Below are positions 8,648 through 18,186 of a stretch of 64,000 bases of DNA, one piece after another. The DNA comes from an uncultured Paracoccaceae bacterium (lineage in GTDB: Bacteria; Pseudomonadota; Alphaproteobacteria; Rhodobacterales; Rhodobacteraceae). The notes beneath the pieces are model-generated. The model had not been told where the DNA came from, did no database searches, and saw only the letters and a list, made by a program, of their open reading frames with translations. The position numbers were made by a program, and so were the translations under genes. Numbering within the stretch: position 1 is the first letter of the stretch; every line of letters begins with the position of its first letter. The stretch covers positions 1 to 64,000 of the forward strand of contig CAJJAK010000013.1 of the NCBI GenBank assembly GCA_905182165.1, in the 5' to 3' direction.

Positions 8648-9467
8648 ATACATGGTATGGAAAATTGCCAGAACCAACAGTAAAAAAATTTACTTTCCTT
8701 GAGTGGCTTCGAATTTGTTTGCGAGCGTTTTTTATAATATTATTTATCTGTGTAAATTTGATTATTTTTGTTTTATTAACACCTGCTAGAAAAATATTTA
8801 TCAAATTTAAAATTATCTTACAAAATTGTTAAACTTGTAAGTAGAACAACCCTACGAATTTTGAAAATAAAATTAATTGTTCACGGTATGCCAATGATTG
8901 AAAATGGTTGCGTGGTGGCAAACCATGTGAGTTGGTTAGATATTTTCTCTTTAAGTTCAGTTCAAAATATTGTTTTTGTATCAAAGTCAGATGTTTCAAC
9001 CTGGTTTGGAATTGGAGTTTTAGCCAGGATAGTAGGAGTGTTATTTATTAGCCGGAAAAGAAATCAAGTTATAACAAATAATTTAAATTTTGAAAAAGTA
9101 TTTAAAAGATATCCTGGAAATATTGTTTTTCCCAGAAGGTACCTCTTCGGATGGTTTGCAGGTTTTACCATTTAAATCATCGTTATTTTAAGCTTTAATG
9201 AATAATGAAAAAATTTCTAATCTGCACGTCCAAGGAGTGTCAATTGTGTATACTGCACCTGATTTGGAAGATAAAAGGTTTTATGGATGGTGGGGAAAAA
9301 TGGAATTTCTGGATCATCTTTTGGGGATATTAAGCACTAATAAAAAGGGAAAAATTGAACTTTTTTTTCACTCTCCACATCTGGTTTCGAGCTTTAACAA
9401 TCGAAAAATGTTAGCAAATACTTTGTATCTAGATGTTGCATCTGTTTTTAGCTCAAGAGATCATTGA
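8644..9467 (+). CDS. olsA: Lyso-ornithine lipid O-acyltransferase OlsA (PlsC family), multiply interrupted
   Basis: A 1-acylglycerol-phosphate-acyltransferase-like protein that adds the second acyl chain to lyso-ornithine lipid. The HX4D catalytic motif reads NHVSWLD, and FPEGTSSDGLQVLPFKSS is present after a frame change at about 9126-9130 (one extra T). An earlier frame change lies between about 8780 and 8820. A third lesion is an in-frame TAA at 9189-9191 within KSSLF-ALMNNEK, which one base change to CAA would repair. The start is a TTG at 8644 overlapping the olsB stop. Three lesions in one gene make real decay possible, though neighbouring essential genes show the same errors. Confidence 0.75.
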
Positions 9468-10036
9468 TTTTGCTAAAGTGTTCATTATTTCTCCAGTCAG
9501 TAGGCGAAATAGAAATAAAGTCAGATATTTTCAATACTGCGCTCATTTGTTGCAATGTATTACAGCCTTCAGCTACTAGCGAAATTTCGACGGTTTGATG
9601 CCACCATTCAAACAATTCAGTTTCAATTATGCTGGACTCAGATTCGTTTTGGTTATTTGGCATCTTAAATGAGATGTAACTAGCGCCCATTTCAGCTGAA
9701 ATCAAACCAGCATGCCTGGAGTGACCACAGTCCACTCCAATCATAAATTCGTCAGTCGCCATCTTAATTATATTTTCGGCATCTTGATTGTCTCTATTTA
9801 AGTGAACGCCATCCAAACCAAGGCTCTTAGCCATTTCATAATTATCTTCCAAAATAAATGGCACTTCCATGTTGTGGCAAATTAGCCTGAATTGGTCACA
9901 TTTTTTTCTCAAATCTCTCCGGCTCATCGCCGTTATATGTCAATCTAACGCATGGGACCGAATAGTTTGACAAAAGAGTTGTTAGCTCTGTCTCAGTAGT
10001 GATCGTGTCTATAATTATATAAGCTTTAGCTGTCAC
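9448..10036 (-). CDS. Thiamine-phosphate synthase-like protein (ThiE family), frameshifted
   Basis: A ThiE-type TIM-barrel protein. EDNYEMAKSLGLDGVHLNRD corresponds to the family's substrate-loop region and GVDCGHSRHAGLISAEMGAS to the conserved GvSchs segment. The usual glycine-rich EGGI near the end is EGCNT, so it is a divergent member. The N-terminal part reads from a GTG at 10036 (VTAKAYIIIDTITTETEL) and joins the rest near 9905 if one A is removed from a run of seven A. The whole is about 195 residues, normal for ThiE. Its 3' end overlaps the convergent olsA by about 20 bases. Confidence 0.7.
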
Positions 10037-10080
10037 TGTGATTCCTATGAAAAGTTTATCATAATTTAAGTTATAAGTTA

Positions 10081-12086
10081 TTATGTTCTACGGCGTCGTC
10101 GACCTCGGTTTTCACGTGATGTATTATCATTGTTTTTATTAAAATTTACATCAGGCAAGGTCACAATAGTTTCTAAAATTGGAAAGGGATCTGATGAATT
10201 TGGAATTGCAGATGCATTTATAAAGTGTTCTTGAAATCTAGGTTCAATTGCAGTTTCGATCTTATCAATATGACTAACAATAGTTTCTATCTCAGTTCGT
10301 GATTTCTTATTTAATAATGCTATTCGGGCACCTGTCCCTGCGGCATTCCCTGCTGAGGTGACTTTCTTAATTTCACAATCGGGGATCATCCCAAGAACCA
10401 TAGCATGTTTTGGTGATATGTGCGCTCCAAAGGCCCCCGCTAATACAATACGTTCAACAACATCAACATTTAACTTGTCCATTAAAAGCCTTGCACCTGA
10501 ATATAATGCGGCTTTTGCCATTTGTATCTCTCTTATATCTTTATTGGTCACTGTAATAATAGGTCCACCGTTTTTGCTTCCGTCCCAAACCATGTAAGAA
10601 TGAGTTCTTCCATCTAGAAAGCATCTCTCACTTCCAGTTTGCTCTGGTGACCCAATTAGGCCTGGTCCATCCACAATCCCAGCTATGCGCATCTCTGCAA
10701 CCATTTCAATAATGCCAGAGCCACATATGCCAGTTACCCCAGATTTTGAGATTGATGCAAAAAAACCTTGTTCGTCTGACCAGATGCTTGACCCTATAAC
10801 TCGAAATCGTGGTTCTTTGGTCATTGGGTTAATTTGCACCCTTTCAATAGCTCCGGGAGCTGCTCTCTGCCCTGAGGAAATTTGAGCACCTTCAAATGCA
10901 GGACCAGTGGGGGAGGAACAGGCTAATACGCCTAATTTTTTACTCCCAAGCATAATTTCTGCATTAGTTCCAACATCTACAATTAGTACAAGATCATCAG
11001 AAAGATTTGGCGCTTCAGATAACGCCACAGCAGCTGCATCAGCACCCACATGTCCTGCTATACATGGTAATATGTAACTTTGGGCCAATCTATTTAAATT
11101 CGAAAACCTTTCTGAAAGATTTAAACTTTCAGACATTCAGACACGCGCCATTGTCGACATGAGGCTTCGTCAACTTACGGGCCTAGAACAAAACAAGCTT
11201 CGTGGTGAATATGACGAATTGATGAAAACCATTGAGGACTTAAAAGACATCCTGTCCAATGAGCCAAGAAGAATGTCATCATCGAAGGGTTCATCATTGA
11301 ATAGCTTACTCTACTCATTAAATCCTCACCAAAACGTATTTGTGGGTTCATTGCGCCTGCAGAACTAACAACCAAACCTGTTTCTAAATCACACAGATTT
11401 GCAGCGATTGTTGTGGATCCTAAATCTACTGCTACTCCATAAATTGGACCGTCGTAAAAGCCTGACCAAATATGAATAATTTGGTTTCTCTTACTTCCTT
11501 CTTGATTGTGTAAGGCGACAGTTACTTTCCATTCACCTTTTCTAAGATACTTTTGTAAATTTTTGAATATTGTTAGATCTGCTTCAATATCTTTTATTTT
11601 CCATTGTGTCAGAAAAGCTAATTTTAATCTTTCGAAGTCACCAGTTGGTTGGTGCATATCTGGCTCTTCAACTTCTATATAATATTTTTTGATAGTTGGA
11701 TTCACAAGAATATCTCTTGCTTCAACTCTTTTCCTTATAACTTGTTTATGAACTTGGCTTTCTTCTGGAACATCTATTATTACATCAAAATTTATCTTTG
11801 CCTGGCAACCTAGTCTTCTTCCTTCTTTTAAACCCCTTATTTTGTGGTATCTGTCCTCTACACTGTTCCATCCGCTCAATGCGTCTTTAGTTACATTGAT
11901 TCCATGTTTAGGAAAGTCTCCAAATGATGGTGTTACTTGACATTTTGAACATATACCACGCATCCCACAAACGCTATCTAGGTCTACACCTAGAGTTCGA
12001 GCAGCTTGTAATACTGTTGTCCCAACGGGAAATTGTCCTTTTTTTCCTGATGGGGTAAATATGACCTTCGGATCTTTATCAGACAT
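10081..12086 (-). CDS. Corrinoid protein reductive activator (RamA-like, 2Fe-2S plus ASKHA/DUF4445), interrupted by foreign sequence
   Basis: Proteins of this family reactivate oxidised cobalamin proteins in methyltransferase systems. An N-terminal 2Fe-2S ferredoxin domain has Cys40, Cys46, Cys49 and Cys94 (CX5CX2C plus LGC). The ATPase-like core begins GVAVDLGSTTIAANLCD and resumes after the break with SYILPCIAGHVGADAAA and DVGTNAEI, ending in an arginine-rich RGRRRRRT tail. Between about 11120 and 11275 the expected linker of about 50 residues is missing and is replaced by an antisense gyrA-type segment, leaving two open parts (11175-12086 and 10081-11136). As written the gene cannot make a functional protein. 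It lies downstream of the ABC transporter genes, 280 bases after dppF. Confidence 0.85.
11120..11275 (+). pseudogene. gyrA: DNA gyrase subunit A fragment, inserted antisense inside the corrinoid activator gene
   Basis: Read on the plus strand, these 52 codons translate to FKLSDIQTRAIVDMRLRQLT, then GLEQNKLRGEYDELM, then KTIEDLKDILSNEPRRM. This is the coiled-coil entry of GyrA/ParC (consensus: LSexQaxAILDMRLxxLTGLE). It has no start or stop of its own and ends abruptly at both sides. Its composition (about 42 percent G+C by my count) is higher than the surroundings. The left edge coincides with a near-perfect palindrome, TCTGAAAG at 11111-11118 and CTTTCAGA at 11126-11133. The wording is closest in my memory to Bacteroidota GyrA, which would make it foreign, but that needs a search. 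Confidence 0.8.
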
Positions 12087-12368
12087 TACTTAGCCTTTTT
12101 ATTGATTAGATAACAAATATGTTTTTTTTTGACATTATCAAATTACAAACGCGGCAACTATCCTCGCCTAAACGGCATTATTGACACTTGTACCACAAAT
12201 TAGAAGCAGATTGTTTTTTGTTATATTGAAGGTTTATATTATTGCATTATTTTTGACAATAATTGTAAAAAAATGTTAAAGAGCGAATCAGAGAAATTAC
12301 TTTTTCTAATTTATCTTTTGTTAAGTTGAATTATTCATTACTGTTCAAGAGAGCTTTCTTCTAGACTT

Positions 12369-13145
12369 TTAGCTATTAAAGCTGCTCGACTCTTCCGCAT
12401 TCAGTGCACACCATTCCTTCTCTAGTAAGCGTTTTGTATATTCATGTTTTGGTTGATTAAATACATCTGATGCGGTGCCAAATTCAACCATTTTACCTTT
12501 TTCCATAACAGTTATATAATCTGAGACCTGTGCTGCTACTCTAAGATCATGAGTTATAAAAATAATTGCCATTTGGTATGTTTTTTGCAGATCATTCAAT
12601 AAGAGTAATACTTGTTTTTGAACTGAAAGATCGAGCGCTGATACACATTCATCAGCTACAATTACATCTGGCCCCATAGATAGTGCTCTAGCTATACCGA
12701 TGCGTTGCCTTTGCCCGCCAGAAAAGTTTCTAGGTTTTCTCTTGAAAGCCTGCTCTCCTAACCCTACCTGCTGAAGTAGTTCTATCGCACGGTCTTTCGC
12801 TTCAATTGTATCTACCCCTTGTAACTCTAGTCCCCTCATTAGCATAAAGCCTACAGTTTGACTTGGATTTAGGGACCCAAAGGGATCCTGAAATATCATT
12901 TGGATTTTTTTTCTAGAAGAGATTAGCCCACGTCCAGATAAAGAAAGAAAGTTCTCCTGGCCAATACTTACAGAGCCAGATGTTGGCTCTTCAAGTCTTA
13001 TTAAAGTTTTAGCTAGAGTTGACTTACCTGAGCCACTTTCACCGACAACACCCAATGTTTCACCTTTTCTAAGGACAAAAGAGGCGTCATTTAAAGCGTG
13101 TACTTGACCAGTGCGTGTTTTGTAAATTTTGTGCAACTCATTCAA
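12369..13145 (-). CDS. Peptide/opine ABC transporter ATP-binding protein (DppF-like)
   Basis: A 258-residue ABC ATPase of the oligopeptide/dipeptide/nickel class. Walker A GESGSGKSTLAKT is near residue 36, the Q-loop reads MIFQDPFGSLNP, the signature is NFSGGQRQRIGIARAL, and Walker B is DVIVADECVSALD. It is the last of five genes in an importer operon and overlaps the preceding ATPase gene by eight bases. It appears full length, although the N-terminus is slightly short for DppF proteins. The imported substrate cannot be told from the ATPase. Confidence 0.88.
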   Translation of the reverse strand: MNELHKIYKTRTGQVHALNDASFVLRKGETLGVVGESGSGKSTLAKTLIRLEEPTSGSVSIGQENFLSLSGRGLISSRKKIQMIFQDPFGSLNPSQTVGFMLMRGLELQGVDTIEAKDRAIELLQQVGLGEQAFKRKPRNFSGGQRQRIGIARALSMGPDVIVADECVSALDLSVQKQVLLLLNDLQKTYQMAIIFITHDLRVAAQVSDYITVMEKGKMVEFGTASDVFNQPKHEYTKRLLEKEWCALNAEESSSFNS

Positions 13146-13985
13146 CTATGACGCTTGGATCGTCCACACGGCTTTGATCTGGAGTTCTTTTTGTTTCTAG
13201 CAAAGGCATCGCGTCAACCAGCAATTTAGTATAAGGCTCCTTAGGCGTCATTAGTACTTCTTCTTTTAAACCTTCTTCGATTATTTTACCTTGGCACATT
13301 ACTACAACACGGTCTGCAATGTCTGTGACCACTCCAAAATCATGGGTAATAAAAATAATTGTATTCTTATAGACTTCCTTCAAATCGGATATAAGTCTAA
13401 TATCTGTAATTGTAAAGTAACATCTAGTGCAGTTGTTGGCTCATCTGCTATTAATAATTTTGGTTTACATGCTAGTGCCATTGCAATCACTATCCGTTGA
13501 CATTGACCTCCAGAAACTTGATGTGCGTAACTGGCGTAAATTCTCTCAGGTGTTGGTAATTTCATTTGATTTAAAAGTTTTAATGTTTCGCCTTTTCTAT
13601 CTTTCGATTTTATTTCAGGGCGATGTAAAGCAAAAACTTCATCTACTTGTTTCCCAACCCTTATTGATGGGTTTAAGGCGGCCATTGGTTCCTGGTAGAT
13701 CATTGAAATACGAGCGCCACGCAGTTTGTTTAATTGAATTTGTGATAATTTTAAAATATCCTGACCATCAAACTCCACACTACCTGATGTGATATTTAAA
13801 GTATCGGGAACGTCATTTAATATAGCACTGGTCATTACTGATTTGCCAGATCCACTCTCACCAACGATACATAGGATCTCTCCCTTAGCCACGTCCAGGT
13901 TAACATCTTTGACTGCATATTTTCGGTCAGCATTCTTTGGAAGGGAAATTGAAAGATCTCTAATTTCTAATATAGCATCCGACAA
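13138..13985 (-). CDS. Peptide/opine ABC transporter ATP-binding protein (DppD-like), frameshifted
   Basis: The partner ATPase of the same importer. The first part (13985 to about 13390) has Walker A GESGSGKSVMTSA, MIYQEPMAALNPS, the signature VSGGQCQRIVIAMAL and Walker B KLLIADEPTTALD. The frame then changes within QILDL(I)SDLKEVYKN near 13388, where one A is missing, and continues as FITHDFGVVTDIADRVVVM to 13138. The C-terminal EPYTKLLVDAMP segment is the oligopeptide-transporter-type extension. The joined protein is about 282 residues. It starts five bases after the permease stop. Confidence 0.85.
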
Positions 13986-13989
13986 TTAT

Positions 13990-15141
13990 CTAATCCTTTA
14001 ATGACTGTTCACGGAGACCATCAGCGAGCAAGTTCAACCCTAATACAAACGAAGCTAATGCTAAGGTGGCTGGAAGTACTATAGTTGGGACTAATCTAAT
14101 ATAACTTCTTGTCTGGTTTATCATCGACCCCCAGTCTGGGCTTTCTGGTTCCATACCAAGCCCAAAGAAGCCTAAAGTTCCTAATAGTATTGTAACATAC
14201 CCAATTCGAAGGCAGCTATCTACTATGAGTGGTCCTCTAGCATTAGGAAGAATTTCCCATATCATTACAAATAATGGGTTTTCCCCTCTTGTCACGGCTG
14301 CAGCGACATAATCACGAGTTCTAATGTCCATTGTAAGACCTCTAACTATCCTGAATACTCCTGGAGACGTTGTAAAAACAACCGCAGCGAAAATATTTAA
14401 TTCACCGGGATCAATAGCAACTATTCCGAGTGGGTCGGCGTTAAATACTAATCCTGAATACAGCCAAGCACCTATAGCAAGAATTATAATTGAGGAGGGG
14501 ATTAGTACTCTTAATCTTTCTGCAAATCTTGAGTAAACTACCATTAATGCGAAAAGAATAGGGAATATGAAAAACACACCAGCCATTATATTAGGCAAAA
14601 TTGTTTCTCTGATGCCTGGAGCTACTAATAGATAAAACAATAGTATTACAGGGAATGCTAAAACTAAATTAGCAAGAAAAGATAAAACTGTATCAAACTT
14701 TCCACCAATATAGCCTGCAGGTAAACCTAAAGTAATTCCCACCACGTAAGCCACTAAACTGGCGGCTGGTGCAATAAGCAAAACTATCTGGCTCCCATAA
14801 ATCATTCGGCTAAAAAGATCCCTTCCTAGAGTATCTGTTCCAAAAATATACGGAATTCCTCGAGCGACATTCATTGTTCCAGGAGGCTTTCGCCTGTACA
14901 ATCCGGATTGCTCTAATGAATCGAAAAGTACAATAATATCTGCAAAAATGGCAGAAAAAACCCAGAATAAAACAATAAGTAGGCCGACTATTCCTACGGG
15001 TGAGTCAAAAATACGGCCAAGCACTCCTAACCTTGCTCTCCATTGATAGATAGCAGTGAATGTAATTGCTAATGCAAGCCAAACAGGCCAGAGCTGCTTG
15101 AAAAACGTTAACCATATTTCAAATGTGCTTATACTTTCCAT
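13990..15141 (-). CDS. ABC transporter permease (DppC-like)
   Basis: A 383-residue inner-membrane permease with about six helices and the binding-protein-dependent transport signature around VAAAVTRGENPLFVMIWEIL (the EAA loop that contacts the ATPases). It is longer than the usual 280-300 residues because of an N-terminal extension with an additional helix and an extra stretch in the periplasmic region around residues 195-245. Such enlarged DppC forms occur in marine alphaproteobacterial importers. Three bases separate it from the dppB-like gene, so the operon is tightly packed. Confidence 0.85.
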   Translation of the reverse strand: MESISTFEIWLTFFKQLWPVWLALAITFTAIYQWRARLGVLGRIFDSPVGIVGLLIVLFWVFSAIFADIIVLFDSLEQSGLYRRKPPGTMNVARGIPYIFGTDTLGRDLFSRMIYGSQIVLLIAPAASLVAYVVGITLGLPAGYIGGKFDTVLSFLANLVLAFPVILLFYLLVAPGIRETILPNIMAGVFFIFPILFALMVVYSRFAERLRVLIPSSIIILAIGAWLYSGLVFNADPLGIVAIDPGELNIFAAVVFTTSPGVFRIVRGLTMDIRTRDYVAAAVTRGENPLFVMIWEILPNARGPLIVDSCLRIGYVTILLGTLGFFGLGMEPESPDWGSMINQTRSYIRLVPTIVLPATLALASFVLGLNLLADGLREQSLKD

Positions 15142-15144
15142 TTT

Positions 15145-16080
15145 CTAACTAAATCTTATTCTAGGATTTAGGAAGACATAACCGATATCAGATATTAGTT
15201 GTGTTGTAAGTACTAACACAACTGCTACGACACCACAGGCTAATGTTACATCTATATCATTTTGATCAGCCGCAGAAACAAGTAAAGAGCCAAACCCCTT
15301 ATAGTTAAATAACTTCTCCACAATAACTACTCCGGTTAAAAGCCAAGGAAATTGAAGCATTATTACTGTAAATGGTGCAATAAGTGCATTACGAAGAGCA
15401 TGCTTTAAAACAACCGCCATAAAAGGCATTCCTTTTAATCGTGCTGTTCTGATATATTGAGATCCCATAACCTCAACCATTGAGGCTCTTGTCATTCTTG
15501 CTATGTAGCCAATATCGTACATAACCATTGTTAAGACTGGCAATGCAAAATTTTCAAAAGTAATATTGCCTGCTTTGGCAACGCCCTTAAACAGACCAAG
15601 CCAACTAGATAATAGAATTGTAAATAATATGCCGCTTACATACTGAGGCACGGATGTTGTGATGATAGAGAATATTGAAAGAGTTCTGTCCGTTTTAGTA
15701 CCCTCCCTCATACCTGATAATACCCCTATTACTAATGCTATTGGTATCGTTATAATTAAAACCCAAAACATTAGGATACCAGTGTGACCGAGCTTGGGCC
15801 AAAGAATTTCGTTTACAGGTTTTCTGAAATGGGTTGAGTAACCAAAATCACCTGTTACGGCATTCCCTAACCATTCTCCATACTGAACAAGAACTGGTCT
15901 TTTATATCCGTTTTTATCTAACCAACTCTGAACGGCTGCTTCTTCCATCCGCATATTGGCTTGATTTAGAGCCATTTTTTTAAGGTTGGGTTCAATCGTA
16001 ACTAAAGTGAACACTATGAAAGACAAACAGATCACAGTTAAAAATAAAAGAAATATTCGTTTTATTATAAAAAATAGCAT
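15145..16080 (-). CDS. ABC transporter permease (DppB-like)
   Basis: A 311-residue permease with the N-terminal MLFFIIKRIFLLFLTVICLS helix that begins DppB/OppB proteins, GDFGYSTHFRKPV after the first periplasmic loop, and the cytoplasmic EAA loop near YIRTARLKGMPFMAVVLKHA. It forms the heterodimeric channel with the DppC-like protein. It follows the substrate-binding protein gene after a 70-base spacer holding a strong hairpin, which would set its expression below that of the binding protein. Confidence 0.88.
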   Translation of the reverse strand: MLFFIIKRIFLLFLTVICLSFIVFTLVTIEPNLKKMALNQANMRMEEAAVQSWLDKNGYKRPVLVQYGEWLGNAVTGDFGYSTHFRKPVNEILWPKLGHTGILMFWVLIITIPIALVIGVLSGMREGTKTDRTLSIFSIITTSVPQYVSGILFTILLSSWLGLFKGVAKAGNITFENFALPVLTMVMYDIGYIARMTRASMVEVMGSQYIRTARLKGMPFMAVVLKHALRNALIAPFTVIMLQFPWLLTGVVIVEKLFNYKGFGSLLVSAADQNDIDVTLACGVVAVVLVLTTQLISDIGYVFLNPRIRFS

Positions 16081-16103
16081 TTAATTTAATTTTTCCAAAA
16101 ATA

Positions 16104-16138
16104 TTAAACTGAGGAGTGCATTACACCCCTCAGTTTAA
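16104..16138 (-). terminator. Hairpin between binding-protein and permease genes (attenuating terminator or mRNA stabiliser)
   Basis: TTAAACTGAGG at 16104-16114 pairs perfectly with CCTCAGTTTAA at 16128-16138, and GTG/CAC pairs inside extend the stem after one mismatch. On the transcribed strand it is followed by TTAATATTTTT. It lies just after the stop of the substrate-binding protein. Such hairpins commonly cause partial termination or protect the upstream transcript so that binding protein exceeds permease. Confidence 0.75.
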
Positions 16139-16150
16139 GTATTAACTAAA

Positions 16151-17806
16151 TTATGAAAGTGAAACTTTTTCAAAGTGCATTTCATAAGACGCATGCATTC
16201 CAGTTAAGCCCTGAACGTCTGGCGAAACTGTTCTGTATAGCTTTCTCCATGTTGGTTGGATCATTATACCTGAGTCCTGTAGGATAGCCTCCATTTTAGC
16301 CATTATTTTGCTTCTCGTACCTGCATCAGCAACTTTTAGTGAATCAGAAAGCAAGGAATCAAATTCTGCATCGCTAAATGCAGTTTCGTTCCAAGCTTCT
16401 CCACTGCGATAAGCTAAAGCATAGATTTGAACACCTAGAGGTCTCTGGTTCCAACTCGTTGTTGAATATGGGTATTGGGTCCAGTTGTTCCAGAAAGATG
16501 AACCAGGTATAATTGTTCTTTTAACTTTAATACCAGCACTTCTTAATTCCTCAGCCACTGCATCGGTAGCATCACGTCGCCAAGCATCATCGATTGAGAT
16601 TAATTCATGTTCAAAATCTGCCATTCCTGCTTCTTCCATCAGAGCCATTGCCCCTGATTTATCTGTAGCATGTCCAGACGTTGATCCTTTTTCGATTGCT
16701 GCGTACTCAGGGTGGATTGGGCATACATGGTGATTTTCTGCAGCAGAACCTCTGCCTTGAAATCCAATGTCTGTTACATTTTGATTGTTACAGGCCATTT
16801 GAAGTGCATTTCTCACACGTTTATCATCGTATGGTGCAACCCCAACATTTACACGAGCTATAACTGTTGCTGCTGTTACAGCCTCAACAATATTCATACC
16901 TAATGACTCATGTACATCAATATAATCACCAGTAGTTTGATAATTCACGTTACAATCACCACCTTCAAATGCTGCTATTTCACCAGCTGGATCAGTACCG
17001 TAGTCTGTAAACTCAATGCCATCCAAATGTGGTGCATCACCCCAATAACCATCTCGTCTCGCAAATACAGCTGAGTCTTCTACTGCATGTGAAATTAATG
17101 TCCATGGTGCTGTTCCAACAGGGTTTGTCATTAAATTTCTACCCATATTATCAAAATCTTTATGTACGATTAATGCTGGATAGTCTGTCAGTCCAGGAAT
17201 AATGGTTATATCAGAATTTGGTAAGTTCAGCTCTACAGTGTGATCATCTAGTATTACGATCGCACCATCTGCTGCTTTGTTCGTGTCGGGATCAATTAGA
17301 GAGGCCATTCTTCCAGCCATTGAATTACCTTCAACGTCTTTTTCACACCATCCATTAACATTATATGCTACATCATGAGCATTAAAGTCGTCACCATTAC
17401 TCCACTTAACACCTTTTCGTACATGTAGAGTGTACTTAGTGGCATCATCATTCACGTCCCAGCTCTCTAAGAGCATTGGTTCAAATGTGGAGTCGTTTGT
17501 ATATCTAATAAGTGTCTCACAAACCATACGACCTAAATTTCCTTTTTCAGACCAATCATAAATCCTTGGATCTTCAAATGGACGACAGCTCATAGAAACT
17601 TTTAAGATACCGCCTTTATTAGCGGCAGCTGAAGCCACTTTTGGCGCTGCAATTCCTAATAAACCATATGCTGTTGCTGTTGTCGCTCCGAAGGCAGTAG
17701 CCATCGCTAGAAACTCACGGCGATCTAATTGCCCAGCTTTAGCTTCCTTAACAAGTCCAGGTATTTTGTTGTGAAGTGGCTTATTATTGATTGTTTTAAT
17801 TTTCAT
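16151..17806 (-). CDS. ABC transporter substrate-binding protein (family 5), Tat-exported
   Basis: A 551-residue periplasmic binding protein of the SBP_bac_5 type (peptides, opines, nickel). The N-terminus has the twin-arginine motif [13 protein letters not shown] followed by a hydrophobic stretch and ASAAANKGG, indicating folded export by Tat. Family landmarks include [20 protein letters not shown] and [20 protein letters not shown] start at ATG 17806 rather than further upstream because GGGAGAAG precedes it at ideal spacing. The ligand is not evident; genes nearby suggest methylated or acyl compounds. Confidence 0.88.
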   Translation of the reverse strand: MKIKTINNKPLHNKIPGLVKEAKAGQLDRREFLAMATAFGATTATAYGLLGIAAPKVASAAANKGGILKVSMSCRPFEDPRIYDWSEKGNLGRMVCETLIRYTNDSTFEPMLLESWDVNDDATKYTLHVRKGVKWSNGDDFNAHDVAYNVNGWCEKDVEGNSMAGRMASLIDPDTNKAADGAIVILDDHTVELNLPNSDITIIPGLTDYPALIVHKDFDNMGRNLMTNPVGTAPWTLISHAVEDSAVFARRDGYWGDAPHLDGIEFTDYGTDPAGEIAAFEGGDCNVNYQTTGDYIDVHESLGMNIVEAVTAATVIARVNVGVAPYDDKRVRNALQMACNNQNVTDIGFQGRGSAAENHHVCPIHPEYAAIEKGSTSGHATDKSGAMALMEEAGMADFEHELISIDDAWRRDATDAVAEELRSAGIKVKRTIIPGSSFWNNWTQYPYSTTSWNQRPLGVQIYALAYRSGEAWNETAFSDAEFDSLLSDSLKVADAGTRSKIMAKMEAILQDSGIMIQPTWRKLYRTVSPDVQGLTGMHASYEMHFEKVSLS

Positions 17807-18093
17807 TGTCTTCTCCCAATTATAATTACTTTGCCAAAGTTTTACGTATGAATATTTCAACTTATTTACGATTCGGCAGATTTTGAAATTTTAGTTTATT
17901 CATTATCACATCAATGACAATGACAATTACGTAATTAAGTATTCATGCTCCTTTAAAACTATGGAGTAAATTGAGTTAACAGTAATTCATACTTATTAAT
18001 TTTATACTAATTTCCAAATTTTAGCTACAAAGAAAAATAATCCAGATTTAATTTTTTGAGAATGCTGTTTCCATTATTTTGGTGCGGCCACTA

Positions 18094-18186
18094 TAATTCA
18101 ATACCTGCATTGGTTTGAACTAAAACTTTGTGGCCATGATTAATAAACTCCTTAACACTTCTAGGCGTTAATCCTACTCTGTACTC
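18094..18186 (-). pseudogene. Alanine dehydrogenase N-terminal fragment at the end of the dehydrogenase gene
   Basis: On the minus strand, from 18186, one frame reads EYRVGLTPRSVKEFINHGHK and VLVQTNAGIEL before a stop. This is the conserved N-terminal segment of alanine dehydrogenase (Ald) and the related PntA (typically NEYRVaLTPagVxeLvxxGHeVlVExgAG). There is no start and nothing Ald-like after it; the following 230 bases up to the binding-protein gene hold no recognisable coding sequence. It overlaps the last seven codons of the adjacent gene in another frame. It is either a relic or a chimeric join. Confidence 0.65.

Noticed and set aside
8861..9175. Two or three separate small acyltransferase genes
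   Set aside because: HX4D and FPEGT motifs in consecutive frames belong to a single PlsC-type protein.
11159..11368. A small plus-strand gene inside the corrinoid activator
   Set aside because: Only its first part is GyrA-like; the rest is the antisense of the activator. It is a fragment crossing a join, not an independent gene.
12087..12368. Riboswitch or small RNA in the spacer between the corrinoid activator and the importer operon
   Set aside because: I found no cobalamin, SAM or other recognisable conserved core; only AT-rich sequence with weak promoter-like hexamers.
17807..18093. Hidden gene in the longest non-coding gap
   Set aside because: All frames are short and lack family features; only palindromic ATTACGTAAT-like sequence and possible promoter elements for the binding-protein gene are seen.
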